A DNA stretch of 64,000 nt from Opitutaceae bacterium EW11 (GTDB lineage Bacteria > Verrucomicrobiota > Verrucomicrobiia > Opitutales > Opitutaceae), in assembly GCA_003054665.1 (NCBI GenBank), contig QAYY01000010.1, positions 310,001-374,000 on the forward strand. The letters are read 5' to 3'. A model generated the notes under the pieces. The model was not told the DNA's origin. It searched no databases and worked only from the letters and a program-made list of their open reading frames with translations. Positions 7,682 through 19,693 of this stretch are shown in pieces. Every line of letters begins with the position of its first letter. Position 1 is the first letter of the stretch. The position numbers and the translations under genes were made by a program.

Positions 7682-8284
7682 TCATGGGACATCGCCCGAT
7701 GGCGCGTCGTCCATGCGAAGCGCGCCTCCGTGGCGTCTCAATACTTCCACCGCATGGGCGGTATCCTGCGTGCGCACGGTGACAACGACTGCGCCTTCGC
7801 GAAAACCCTGCTCGTACCAGCGGGCATCTTCTTCCGGAATGCCCAGGCCGACCAGCGCTCCCGCGAGCCCTCCCGCCGTCGCGCCGACTCCAGCGCCCAC
7901 GGCAGCAGTGCTCCCAGCGACTCCCAGTGCGGTGGCCAGTGCACCTCCGGCCACCACCGGGCCCACGCCGGGAATGCCCAACGCCCCCACTCCGACCAGC
8001 CATCCTGCCAAGCCGCCAAGCACGCCGCCACCGAGGATGCCGAGTCCCGTCGCCGAAAGCGTGTGCGTTCCGGTTTCCTGGACAAGGCGGCCCTCGGCCG
8101 TGCGGTCGCGCATCGCAATGCCGATCGCACTGGCCTCATACCGCTCGGAGTCCTTCAACTCCCGGATCGCAGCAACGGCTTCTTTCTCATCCGAGAAGAC
8201 CGCCACCAGATGCCGCACGGGACGATCCGGAATCGGCTCTGGAATGGGAAGGTCCTCCGTGATCGGCTGGATCGGAGTCACCAT
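7682..8284 (-). CDS. YflT-like general stress protein with glycine-zipper membrane segment
   Basis: 200 residues from ATG 8284. Residues ~25-65 (HLVAVFSDEKEAVAAIRELK) are a ferredoxin-like domain of the general stress protein 17M/YflT type. The middle (~75-155) is an unusually Gly/Ala/Val-rich stretch with GGG-GG-G spacing, typical of glycine-zipper membrane inserts. The C-terminal ~40 residues (ARWYEQGFREGAVVVTV, then HAVEVLRRHG) form a second half of the soluble domain. GGAGG lies only 2 nt from this ATG, so the in-frame GTG one codon later (8281) may be the true start with better spacing. The role is unknown beyond a stress-linked, membrane-associated protein. Confidence 0.75.
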   Translation of the reverse strand: MVTPIQPITEDLPIPEPIPDRPVRHLVAVFSDEKEAVAAIRELKDSERYEASAIGIAMRDRTAEGRLVQETGTHTLSATGLGILGGGVLGGLAGWLVGVGALGIPGVGPVVAGGALATALGVAGSTAAVGAGVGATAGGLAGALVGLGIPEEDARWYEQGFREGAVVVTVRTQDTAHAVEVLRRHGGALRMDDAPSGDVP

Positions 8285-8688
8285 ATCCTCCGGTGTATTC
8301 ACGTGACTTGTACGCCTGGGCTCCATCGCTGGCGGGTATCGAGTTGGGCTGCGCCAAGCTTCTTGCATTGCCGATGCCAGTCCCACTCGTGCTCCAGAAA
8401 CCTTTCACTCCCAGGAGTTCAGAGGGAAGGCATTCCGCACTGCATGCCCTTGCGCGATGCAAAACGCCCCGCCGCGGCCGGGTGCGATTTGCAGCGTGCA
8501 TCGCTGCCGGAATCCAGGAGCCAGCGATCAGAAGCCAGAGGCCGGACGACAAAGGCCCGGCGTAGACAGCCGCGACACAAACGCGGCGCGGACCTGCCGT
8601 TCGAAACGGATGCCGCTCTGCCTCACGCGAACAACTCAGTCATCCGTTTCCCGGCACCGAGATCCGGCCTCTGACCTCCGTGTCCTCT
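8285..8688. other. 404-bp intergenic region, no gene seen
   Basis: The region lies between the starting end of the stress-protein gene and the stop of the nuclease gene, both on the minus strand. Short frames here have no recognisable protein features. It should contain the promoter of the stress gene near 8284; no strong -35/-10 pair was recognised by eye. Confidence 0.5.
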
Positions 8689-11088
8689 TTATTTCAGCGA
8701 GAAGCCCACCAGCACCGGGTCGTGGTCGGAATACCGATACGGCGTCCCGACGTTGAGCGTCTTCTGGGAATCGCTCTTGTTCTCCTCGTTGTAGTCGAGA
8801 TACGGAGGCTCGTCCGAGTTCAGATGCCAGGTCGCCGCACCTGTGACCTGTTTCGCCAGACCCGGTGAAGCGAGCGCGTGATCGAGATGGCCGTACTGCC
8901 CCTGAAAGGCGTACGAATAGCCGCCAACGCCCTCGGCACGCTCGGTCAGATTCACGTACCCTGCAGCCTCGAGCGCCGTGATCGGGTCCTCTCTGGCGTA
9001 TGCGTTGAGGTCCCCGATGATCAGCACGTCCGGATCGCCGCTGTGTGTTGGATCTGTCGCGAGCCATGCGGCGAGCGTCTGGGCTTCCTTGGTCCGGACA
9101 TAGTTGTTGTTCCCCTGGCCATCGCCCTGATCGAGATTCGGGTTTGGCACGCGCCCATCCGACGCTGCACCGGAGGCGGGGCTCCCTTTGGCGCGAAAAT
9201 GATTGATGCACACGGTGAGAACCTGGCCGCCACGCAGTTCACGAAACGTCTGAGCCAGAGGAGGCCGGGCCACGCCGTTGAAGTAGGCGTTGGACAACGC
9301 CGCCGGTTTTCCAACCGGTTCCACGCGGTCGGGTCGGTAGATCAGGGCGACGTGGATCACGTCCGTGCCATTGTCGACGGCCGAGGCATCGACAAACGCG
9401 TACGTTTCGCCGCTGGCTCCCACATTGAGCGCCTTCACCAGATCGGCGATCGCACTGGCCGGACCGAAGCCGTCGTTTTCCACCTCCGTCAGTCCCATGA
9501 TATCCGGCCGGAGGCCGAGGACGCCTGCGACGATTTTTGCGCGTTGCCGCTGATACTCTTCCACCGTGTTCGCTCCGCGCTTGGTGGGAAAGCCGCCTCC
9601 AAGATCGTCGCCGTTGAAGAAATTCAGCACGTTTCCGATCGCGATCCGCAGGTCTCCCCCGACGGCGGGGGGCTCGGCGGGACGGGGATTGGAGGGCTGC
9701 AACGCCACGCGAGCCGTAGGTTCGACGATGTAGTTGCCAAACGCGTACGTGAGCACGCCCACGACGCCGGTGACCGTGTCGCCAGCGCGAACGGTCGGGC
9801 CGCGTCCGTCGGCGTCGAAGAGATACGGCGTCGGGTTCGGATACGTGCGCGCCTGGCCGTCGTCCAAGGTGATCGCGTTTCGGGCGTTCGCCGTCGCCTG
9901 CGCCACCGCCGCCGGTCCGGGAGCGGCGATGTTGGTGGGCTGCGGAAGCCGTCCGTTCGAAAGCTTAAACTCGCCGTAACGCCCGAGGCCGTAGTTGTCG
10001 GTCACAGTCAGCGTCTGCGGGAACTCCACGCGCATGCCTTCATAGCGCTCGAGGCTGTCGGGATCGACGAGCGGCAGAGAAAGCCTCGCGGGAGCCGGCA
10101 GCGCAGCCCGGCCGCCTTTCGCGACGGACCGGATGTTGGTGAGCTCGGTCAGCGTCTTTGGCGCCGTCCCGAATTCCACCACGGTTCCCACCACGGTCAC
10201 GACATCGCCCGGCACCACGCTCACACTTGTGGGCGCGCCGTTGTCGTAGACGAACAGGCCTTCGGACGTGCTGGGATCGCTGTCCGCCTCCGCATCCGGC
10301 GCCTGGATGAAAAAGCCGCCCAGACCGGAGGCCGGGCTCTGGAAGCTGGCGGTCACGACTCCGCCGACGGTCACGGTTTTCCCCGCCAACGGGCTCGCGG
10401 CGCCCGGTCCCTGAATCTCGTGAATCGCCACGCTAGGTGGCGGGGGAGGAGGATGCCCGGTCGCTCCTCCCAGCGTCGCGACGAGATCGTCGATCCTCCA
10501 ATTCGCCGCTGCTCCCGTCGCCGCCCCCTGGCCCCCGTAACCATAGATCCGATACGTCACGGGCTTGCCGCGGGGAATGGTGAGCGATGTCAGAGTGACG
10601 GTTCTGGCCGACCATGTGCTGTCGTTCGCCAGTGTGCCCGTCGCAAGCGGCGCGGCGTAGCCGTCGACGCTCGAAAAAACGGCGAATTCACGCGGACCCG
10701 TGCCGGTGCTCCTCGCACCGAATCGAAGGGTGGTGATCGCAGGCGCTGAGCCGTCCGTGGGCGAAAGCGCAAACTCGAAATATGCCGAGCCGCCGGCGTC
10801 GCGGTTTAACGGGCCCGTCTTCGCCGCCGCGCCCGCGTTGAAATGCCCCGAGGCTCCGTCGTAACCGCGCGACGGCGACGTCGCGCTCAGCAGGGGCGCG
10901 GCCGCTCCGCTGTTCCCAGCGGTCAGCTTTCCGCCAGAGATCCCCTCGGGGAACCGGCTCGGCGCGTCGGCCGGCTTCGCGGTTCCGAAATCCCAGACCA
11001 GATCCGACTGCGCGCTGCCTGCTGAGGCCAGGACAGCCCACGCGACAAGCAGGGCCGGACAGAGACGGAAAACGAAGGAAACATGCAT
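8689..11088 (-). CDS. ExeM/NucH-family extracellular endonuclease
   Basis: 799 residues with a signal peptide (residues ~5-27, ending ASAGSAQ). About 28-210 is a beta-rich N-terminal module found ahead of such nucleases, followed by an OB-fold-like region (~215-350) and a second small beta domain. The C-terminal ~330 residues are an endonuclease/exonuclease/phosphatase (DNase I-like) domain: [21 protein letters not shown] with the catalytic Glu, [11 protein letters not shown]-like [30 protein letters not shown], and [13 protein letters not shown] with the final Asp-His pair. Family members are secreted or surface nucleases used for DNA scavenging or biofilm dispersal. There is no PEP-CTERM or LPXTG tail, so it is probably released. 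Confidence 0.9.
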   Translation of the reverse strand: MHVSFVFRLCPALLVAWAVLASAGSAQSDLVWDFGTAKPADAPSRFPEGISGGKLTAGNSGAAAPLLSATSPSRGYDGASGHFNAGAAAKTGPLNRDAGGSAYFEFALSPTDGSAPAITTLRFGARSTGTGPREFAVFSSVDGYAAPLATGTLANDSTWSARTVTLTSLTIPRGKPVTYRIYGYGGQGAATGAAANWRIDDLVATLGGATGHPPPPPPSVAIHEIQGPGAASPLAGKTVTVGGVVTASFQSPASGLGGFFIQAPDAEADSDPSTSEGLFVYDNGAPTSVSVVPGDVVTVVGTVVEFGTAPKTLTELTNIRSVAKGGRAALPAPARLSLPLVDPDSLERYEGMRVEFPQTLTVTDNYGLGRYGEFKLSNGRLPQPTNIAAPGPAAVAQATANARNAITLDDGQARTYPNPTPYLFDADGRGPTVRAGDTVTGVVGVLTYAFGNYIVEPTARVALQPSNPRPAEPPAVGGDLRIAIGNVLNFFNGDDLGGGFPTKRGANTVEEYQRQRAKIVAGVLGLRPDIMGLTEVENDGFGPASAIADLVKALNVGASGETYAFVDASAVDNGTDVIHVALIYRPDRVEPVGKPAALSNAYFNGVARPPLAQTFRELRGGQVLTVCINHFRAKGSPASGAASDGRVPNPNLDQGDGQGNNNYVRTKEAQTLAAWLATDPTHSGDPDVLIIGDLNAYAREDPITALEAAGYVNLTERAEGVGGYSYAFQGQYGHLDHALASPGLAKQVTGAATWHLNSDEPPYLDYNEENKSDSQKTLNVGTPYRYSDHDPVLVGFSLK

Positions 11089-11224
11089 CGGAAAATGCGC
11101 CGGTGGGTGCCGGCAAAAGCGATTGATGAGGACTCAGAACAATGCCCGCAGCCCGCTCACCGACCAGGGCAAAACGCACCGGTTTCCATTTGCTTCGGCA
11201 GAGGCGAAATCTACCGTGCGGCGC

Positions 11225-14143
<2,919 letters not shown>

Positions 14144-14155
14144 GCGTCTCTCTCT

Positions 14156-14197
14156 GACCGGCGGTTCGCGTCCTCAAACGCGGCCGCCGGTTTTTTA
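14156..14197 (+). terminator. Rho-independent terminator of gcvP
   Basis: ACCGGCGG (14157-14164) pairs with CCGCCGGT (14184-14191), with additional CGCG pairing inside, and a T-run follows (14190-14196). It lies 13 bp after the gcvP stop codon. Confidence 0.85.
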
Positions 14198-14739
14198 TTT
14201 CCACGCGCTCCGCTCCGCTGTGAGAGCTGCGGCGAGTTTTCCAGACAGGCTTCGACGAAGTCGCTCCTGGGCGAGGCAATCGCAGTTCCACGGATCCAAC
14301 AGCATCCGTCCACGTCGGCCGACATTCGTCCACCTCGTGTAACCTATCCACGGATACGCTAATTCCCGCGATATACGGCCAAAGCCCCCATCGCCACAAA
14401 CTGTCATCAACCTCGCCACCTCCTCCGAAGCGCCACGAGATGGCAACACCGCCAATGCCAATCTTTTGAGCCTACGTGAGGCAAGAGGACTGCATCGCAA
14501 CGGAGCGTGGTAGTGATGAATCGGTTACGCGACCCGGTTGCTCGCCGGAAGATCTGCAATGCCGTGGCGAATACATGTGAGGGAAACCCTCACCGGACAA
14601 ACAGAGGTTTTTCCCCAACGATGCGCTTGCTGGAAAGAGAGGTGCCCATAATGGCTGTCCGAGCAGGTGACGTGTCGGTCAGCAACCAGCACTGCCCGGG
14701 AACTCCTCTGCGAATCGCAGTACTTGCACCACACTGAAA
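14198..14739. other. 542-bp intergenic region upstream of the PEP-CTERM gene
   Basis: No frame here has protein-like features. A perfect short palindrome GTGAGGG-AAA-CCCTCAC lies at 14576-14592, about 150 bp ahead of the PEP-CTERM start. The rest is unremarkable. Confidence 0.5.
14576..14592. promoter_or_regulatory. Perfect 7-bp-arm palindrome upstream of the PEP-CTERM gene
   Basis: GTGAGGGAAACCCTCAC is a perfect inverted repeat with a 3-nt centre, in the long leader of the PEP-CTERM gene. It could be an operator or a small RNA hairpin. It lacks a T-run, so it is not a terminator. Confidence 0.35.
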
Positions 14740-15570
14740 ATGACCATGACAACATCGGTTAAGTCCTCCCTCGCGGCCGGCATCGCCGCAACGCTGGTAA
14801 GCATCGCCAGCGCTCAAATGGTTCCGCCGTTTTCGGATGTACCAAGCGCCTTCACGACGCCTTCGTACGCCTCAAACGTCGCTCTCTACCAGGCACAGCT
14901 GGGCGATCTCTACTTTGACTCGGACGCCAATGTCCCGAGTTCGGTCCAGACCTGGAATCACGGACCTGTCGACGTCGCTGCAGCGCTTGGCGGAAGCCCC
15001 TGGAAAGCCGAAGGTGGTTCCGTGAAGGCCATCTTCCTCGGCGAGACCGCTGGCTGGGCGAATGATTTCGGCTACACGCCGAGCAGCGCGCCCGACACCT
15101 ACGTTCCGCTTGCGACAAACATCGAAAACGCTCTCGACGGCACCGGCACGATCCAGAGCGGCTTCGAGACGACCGTAAACTATGCGGCCGGAACCACCGT
15201 GGACTTCTGGCTGAATAGCGGCGGCCCGATCGGCATGGGCGGGCTGTTCTACGCCTTCGACGGCAATCGCTTCTCCGGCAGTGATTCCTCCGTCCACACC
15301 CGCTGGCAGGTGCGCGATGTGACGACAACGTACTTCAACGGCGTCACCACCGTCACCGAAGCCGTCCCGACCCTTCTCGTCGGCTTCGAGGACACGCGCC
15401 TCGGCGTTTCCTTCTACGATGGCGATTTCAACGATTTCGTCTTCGGGTTCCAGTTCCTCCCGACGCAGTCCAACACGCCCGTGCCAGAGCCGTCGACCTA
15501 CGGTCTCCTCGGCGGTGTGGCGCTCATGGGTCTCGTCGCGCTTCGTCGCTTCAAGCGCAAGGCTGCCTAA
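14740..15570 (+). CDS. PEP-CTERM sorting-domain exported protein
   Basis: 276 residues. The signal peptide spans residues ~5-25 (SLAAGIAATLVSIASA-Q). The C-terminus is a textbook PEP-CTERM tripartite signal: VPEPSTYGLLGG, a hydrophobic helix, then RRFKRK. The mature domain contains a motif resembling DUF4114 near its end (VGFEDTR followed by YDGDFNDFVFGF). Such proteins are exported, processed by an exosortase and placed at the cell surface or in extracellular matrix, often with exopolysaccharide. No exosortase or EPS cluster is in the window. An alternative ATG lies two codons downstream at 14746. There is a strong terminator after the gene. Confidence 0.9.
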   Translation: MTMTTSVKSSLAAGIAATLVSIASAQMVPPFSDVPSAFTTPSYASNVALYQAQLGDLYFDSDANVPSSVQTWNHGPVDVAAALGGSPWKAEGGSVKAIFLGETAGWANDFGYTPSSAPDTYVPLATNIENALDGTGTIQSGFETTVNYAAGTTVDFWLNSGGPIGMGGLFYAFDGNRFSGSDSSVHTRWQVRDVTTTYFNGVTTVTEAVPTLLVGFEDTRLGVSFYDGDFNDFVFGFQFLPTQSNTPVPEPSTYGLLGGVALMGLVALRRFKRKAA

Positions 15571-15601
15571 AGTCGCAGCCGAAAAGCGGCTCAACGCATG
15601 C

Positions 15602-15635
15602 AGGCCTCCGCCGTCCGGCGGGGGCCTTTTTTTTT
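15602..15635 (+). terminator. Rho-independent terminator of the PEP-CTERM gene
   Basis: AGGCCTCCGCCG (15602-15613) can pair with CGGCGGGGGCCT (15616-15627), followed by a run of nine T residues to 15635. The T-run overlaps the stop codon of the convergent panE gene. Confidence 0.88.
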
Positions 15636-16560
15636 AGCAGCGAGCCGTAGAGGTCAGGCTGCGAAGGAGCGCGTACAGCATCCTCAGCCGCGGCATCGAA
15701 GCGCCTGCGGCTTCAGCCCGGCGCAATGGTTCGCCCCAGATCGCTTCGACCTCCACTTCTTTGCGGGCGAGGAAGTCGATCAGGCTGGACGGTTTGTATG
15801 GGCCCATGGGCCGCGTGGCATCGATCTGCCTGTCAATAAAGCTCAGCGGTATTGCGTGCCCGAGCTTCGCCGCAGCGTCGATGATCTCGCGCATCAGTGC
15901 CCGAACTTCACCCTCCAGATCCGACTGAGCGAGGATGCGGTCCGTCGTGATCCCGCCTGCCGCGATCGAAAGACCGTTGAAGGGCACATTCCAGACGAGT
16001 TTCTTCCAGCGCACGTCGGCGAGATCATCGCTGACAGAGCATTTTACTCCTGCACGGGTGAACATGGCGGCGAGTTCCTTGAGACGATCCCCCACCGGCC
16101 GTCCAAACTCGGCCAGCGAAAGCGAGCCGGGCTGCATGCACCAGATCGCGCCCGGAGCGGTGCGATTCACGCAGATGAAGCAGAGCCCGCCGATCACGCG
16201 TTCGGCCCCAAACCTATCCGCGAGAAACTCGTCGCTCCCCAATCCGTTCTCGAGGGTGAGCAACGCCGTGCGTTCGTGCAGCAAGGGCGGCAGAATCCGG
16301 TTCAGCGCATCGTTTCCCGTAGCTTTCAGGGCGATCACCACCAAATCACAGGGCCCCATTTCTTCCGCTGTTGCGTGGGCGCGCACTGGATACAACCGAA
16401 ACTCGTCGTTGGGTCGCTTCACGGAGAGTCCATGCTCGCGGACGGCTGCCAGGTCCGAGCGGACGAGGAAGTGAACATCGTATCCTGCACGAGCGAGCAA
16501 GGCCCCGTAGTAGCCGCCGATCGCTCCAGCGCCGACGATTCCGATTTTCGAAAAAGCCAT
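15634..16560 (-). CDS. panE: 2-dehydropantoate 2-reductase (ketopantoate reductase)
   Basis: 308 residues from ATG 16560; the frame extends four codons further to a TTG. The N-terminal NADPH-binding Rossmann fold begins IGIVGAGAIGGYYGALLARAG. Other landmarks are VIALKATGNDA, LTLENGLGSDE, VIGGLCFICVNRTAPG, the catalytic lysine in DVRWKKLVWNVPFNGLS and the C-terminal substrate-binding helix with the conserved SSLIDFLARKEVEVEAIWGEPLRRA. It reduces 2-dehydropantoate to pantoate, the branch that panC (three genes away) then joins to beta-alanine. The stop codon lies inside the T-run of the facing terminator. Confidence 0.93.
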   Translation of the reverse strand: MAFSKIGIVGAGAIGGYYGALLARAGYDVHFLVRSDLAAVREHGLSVKRPNDEFRLYPVRAHATAEEMGPCDLVVIALKATGNDALNRILPPLLHERTALLTLENGLGSDEFLADRFGAERVIGGLCFICVNRTAPGAIWCMQPGSLSLAEFGRPVGDRLKELAAMFTRAGVKCSVSDDLADVRWKKLVWNVPFNGLSIAAGGITTDRILAQSDLEGEVRALMREIIDAAAKLGHAIPLSFIDRQIDATRPMGPYKPSSLIDFLARKEVEVEAIWGEPLRRAEAAGASMPRLRMLYALLRSLTSTARC

Positions 16561-17076
16561 CGAAGCACTCAAACGACGGGGTTCCCCGAGACAACTCCGC
16601 GTGCGGCTCGAACGGAGTGGCGCACCGACAGCGAGATGCCCTTCGTTTCCGGGTTGCGCTGCCCGGGCCTACGGCAAACAAGCCCGAGATCCCTCTGGGC
16701 ACACCATCGGGGATTCTTCGGCAGCGGTAACGGAACTAGCTTTCATTCCGTACCTTCCGCGGAGGATGCTCACACCGCATTCCGCTGCACTGTCACCCAT
16801 TTGTCACGTGAGGCCTGTAAAAACAGTCTCCCTACTGCTTGAATAATCGTTGGTTGTGCAGGAAGCCGTGAACACGACTGATTTCGAACCCGTTTGCAAC
16901 CCCGGGTAACTCACAGGTTATTCACAGCGACCTCGGAAACGCGGCTCCGACGTTCTGCGGCGACGAACAAACGCGCGGCAATTGCCAGAGTTCGCAGGGT
17001 TCGTCCCGAAAAATGCCGTGCAAACGCTTTCAACGATTTCGCAAACGAGGGTTCGCAAAACCACCGTGCGGGGGGA
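16561..17076. other. 516-bp intergenic region between nadB and panE
   Basis: No coding frame with protein features. One exact match to the DnaA-box consensus (TTATTCACA, 16918-16926) occurs, and there are two short direct repeats of TTCGCAAA near 17037 and 17053. The panE promoter should lie near 16570-16640. Nothing else is evident. Confidence 0.45.
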
Positions 17077-18669
17077 TCAAGACCGGCGAACCCGAGAATC
17101 GCGGGCGACCTTGAGTTTTCGCGGATAGTCGGCGATCGCGTGCAGGCCACGGCTCTCGTGGCGCTGGAGCGCACACGTGACGACGAGTTCGGCGACTTCG
17201 ATCAGATTGCGCAACTCGAGCAAGCGTGGGTCGACGGAGAAGTTCCAATAGTAGTCGTGGATCTCCTTCGCGAGATTCCCGATCCGCGTGCGAGCACGCT
17301 CCAGACGTTTCGTCGTGCGCACGATGCTGACGTAATCCCACATCGTCCGCCGGAGTTCATCCCAGTTGTGCGAAATCACCACGCGCTCGTCGACGTCCCC
17401 GCCTCCGAGATCGACCCAATCCGGAATAGACGGCATCGGCGACTTTTTCGCGGAAGCGACGTAACGCCGCACCGACTCTGCGCCGCGATGGGCCATCACC
17501 ACGGCCTCGAGGAGCGAGTTGCTCGCCAGGCGGTTGGCGCCATGTAGCCCGGTGCACGCCACCTCGCCGCACGCGTAGAGCCCATCGAGCTCAGTCTCCG
17601 CCGAGAGATTCGTCGCCACGCCGCCGCAGGTGTAGTGCGCCGCGGGCACCACCGGAATCATGTCTTTGGCAATGTTGATCCCGAGCTTGCGGCAAGTCTG
17701 GTAGATCTGCGGGAAGCGCTCGCGGAGGAACGCTTCGTTGCGGTGCGTGATGTCGAGCCAGACGTGAGGCGAACCCGACTTTTTCATCTCACTGTCGATG
17801 GCCCGCGCGACGATGTCGCGTGGCGCGAGGTCGGCCATTTCGTGGTAGCCGCGCATGAACGCCTCGCCGGCGGCGTTGCGCAGAATCGCGCCCTCCCCGC
17901 GCACCGCCTCGCTGATGAGGAAACGCGCTCCACTGAGTGAATACAGCGCGGTGGGATGAAACTGGATGAACTCCATGTTCCGCACCTCGACGCCGGCCCG
18001 ATACGCCATCGCGATTCCGTCGCCGGTCGCGATGTCCGGATTCGTCGTGTACAGGTAGACCTGTCCCGCACCGCCGGTCGAAAGCACCACGGCGGGAGCG
18101 CAGAACGTGTCGACGCGCTCGTCGCGCACGTCGAGCGCATACAGCCCCACCACCCGGTTCGGCCCGCGCCCCTTGCGAAGTTTCGCGGTCGTGAGCACGT
18201 CGATGGCGAAAAAGTGTTCGAAAAGAGAGATGTTCGGCTCCTGCCCCACGGCGTGGAGCAACGCCTCCTCGATCGCCTTCCCCGTCATGTCCTTCACGTG
18301 GAGGATGCGGCGTTTTGTGTGGCCGCCTTCGCGACCGAGATCGTACGCCCCGGAGGGTCCGCGAGAGAAACTGAGCCCAAGGTCCACGAGCTCTTTCACC
18401 CGCTGCGGTCCGTCGCTCACGATTTCGCGGACGACCTTCTCGTTGCAGAGCCCGTCGCCCGCCACGAGCGTGTCGCGGACGTGGGAGTCGAAGTCGTCGG
18501 TCTTCGAGGTCACCACGGCGATGCCGCCCTGTGCGTAGTTGGTGTTGGATTCCGCCCGAGTTTTCTTCGTCAGAATCGCCACCGAATGCCCCGTCTGGGC
18601 CAGCTTGAGCGCGAAGCTCAGCCCGGCGATGCCGCTGCCCACGACAATCACATCAAAACTGCGGGTCAT
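17077..18669 (-). CDS. nadB: L-aspartate oxidase
   Basis: 530 residues. The FAD-binding N-terminus is IVVGSGIAGLSFALKLA. The fumarate-reductase-like body includes NTNYAQGGIAVV, GREGGHTKRRILH, STGGAGQVYLYTTNP, EFIQFHPTALY, RGEGAILRN, LAPRDIVARAID and AHYTCGGVATN followed by GLYACGEVACTGLHGANRLASNSLLEA. The C-terminal helical domain (from ~430) is of normal length. It oxidises aspartate to iminoaspartate, the first step of de novo NAD synthesis. nadA and nadC are not beside it. It is followed by a 99-bp gap to panC on the same strand. Confidence 0.97.
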   Translation of the reverse strand: MTRSFDVIVVGSGIAGLSFALKLAQTGHSVAILTKKTRAESNTNYAQGGIAVVTSKTDDFDSHVRDTLVAGDGLCNEKVVREIVSDGPQRVKELVDLGLSFSRGPSGAYDLGREGGHTKRRILHVKDMTGKAIEEALLHAVGQEPNISLFEHFFAIDVLTTAKLRKGRGPNRVVGLYALDVRDERVDTFCAPAVVLSTGGAGQVYLYTTNPDIATGDGIAMAYRAGVEVRNMEFIQFHPTALYSLSGARFLISEAVRGEGAILRNAAGEAFMRGYHEMADLAPRDIVARAIDSEMKKSGSPHVWLDITHRNEAFLRERFPQIYQTCRKLGINIAKDMIPVVPAAHYTCGGVATNLSAETELDGLYACGEVACTGLHGANRLASNSLLEAVVMAHRGAESVRRYVASAKKSPMPSIPDWVDLGGGDVDERVVISHNWDELRRTMWDYVSIVRTTKRLERARTRIGNLAKEIHDYYWNFSVDPRLLELRNLIEVAELVVTCALQRHESRGLHAIADYPRKLKVARDSRVRRS

Positions 18670-18768
18670 GGCGGTAGTAGCGGCAACCGGGCATGCCGTA
18701 GCGAGGAGAAAAGTCGCCCGGCCGCTTCCCGAAGCGATTGCCGACCCGCCGGTCGCGATCGTGCCGGT

Positions 18769-19611
18769 TCAGAAAACGACGTTGTCGATCAGCCGCACTT
18801 CATCGACCCACGCGGCGATCGCCATCATGCTCACACCGGGATGCACCTCACGGACCGACTCCATCGTGTTCCGGTCAACGACCGCGACGTAGATGACCCG
18901 GATCCGGCGTTTCTGGCTCAGGATGTGAGTCGCCTCCGCAATCAGCCGGTCCGCGCGAAGCTCGCCGTGCTCGACCATGGATTGCGCCATTTTCAGAGCC
19001 TCGGATATCGCGAGCGCTTCCAGTCGCTGCCCCGACGAAAGGTACCGATTGCGGGAGCTCATCGCCAAACCCTCCTGCTCGCGCAGCGTCGGGGCGACGA
19101 CGACGTCCACCGTGAAGTTCAGGTCGGCCACCATCTTTTTGATCACGGCGACCTGCTGGGCGTCCTTCTGCCCAAAGACGGCGAGATCCGGGCGAACAAT
19201 ATTGAACAGCTTCGCGACGATCGTGGTGACGCCGCGAAAATGATTCGGACGGGAAACCCCCTCGAGAGGTTTTCCAACGAACTCTTCGGTCACGAACGTG
19301 GAGTACCCTTTTGGATACATGCCTTCCACCGTCGGCGCGAACACGACGTCCGCCCCGGCCTGTTCGCAAAGCTGGAGATCGCGCTCCAGGTCGCGCGGGT
19401 ACTTCGCGAAATCTTCGTTCGGTCCGAACTGCGTCGGGTTGACGAAGATCGAAACCACCACGGTGTCTGCCTGCTCGCTCGCCAGCTTGATCAAGCTGAG
19501 ATGGCCATCATGCAGAGCGCCCATCGTTGGAACGAGAGCGATGATCTGACCTTTTGACCGCAGATCCTCCGCCAGGGTCTGCATTTCCGTAACAGCCGTA
19601 ATCTTTTGCAT
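18769..19611 (-). CDS. panC: Pantothenate synthetase
   Basis: 280 residues from ATG 19611; the longer frame uses a TTG three codons upstream. ATP-binding motifs of the nucleotidyltransferase superfamily are present: VPTMGALHDGHLSLI (HxGH), FVNPTQFGPNEDF, FGQKDAQQVAVIKKMV and GLAMSSRNRYLS (KMSKS-like). It condenses pantoate with beta-alanine using ATP to give pantothenate. It is divergent from dapL with 82 bp between start codons, and sits upstream of nadB on the same strand, which groups NAD and CoA precursor synthesis. panB and panD are absent from the window. Confidence 0.97.
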   Translation of the reverse strand: MQKITAVTEMQTLAEDLRSKGQIIALVPTMGALHDGHLSLIKLASEQADTVVVSIFVNPTQFGPNEDFAKYPRDLERDLQLCEQAGADVVFAPTVEGMYPKGYSTFVTEEFVGKPLEGVSRPNHFRGVTTIVAKLFNIVRPDLAVFGQKDAQQVAVIKKMVADLNFTVDVVVAPTLREQEGLAMSSRNRYLSSGQRLEALAISEALKMAQSMVEHGELRADRLIAEATHILSQKRRIRVIYVAVVDRNTMESVREVHPGVSMMAIAAWVDEVRLIDNVVF

Positions 19612-19693
19612 GACGTACAAGGTTCGCGGGGAAAGCGAGGCTTGAACTAACGGGAGTGCCGCCGCTTATTCAAGTTTTTGCCCACGCCCGACC

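Noticed and set aside
11096-11224. Possible glycine riboswitch ahead of gcvP
   Set aside because: The leader does not show the conserved glycine aptamer core; a covariance search would be needed to reopen the idea.
16918-16926. Exact DnaA-box match TTATTCACA in an intergenic region
   Set aside because: Only one box plus weak look-alikes, no AT-rich unwinding region, and no dnaA or dnaN nearby; not enough for a replication origin.
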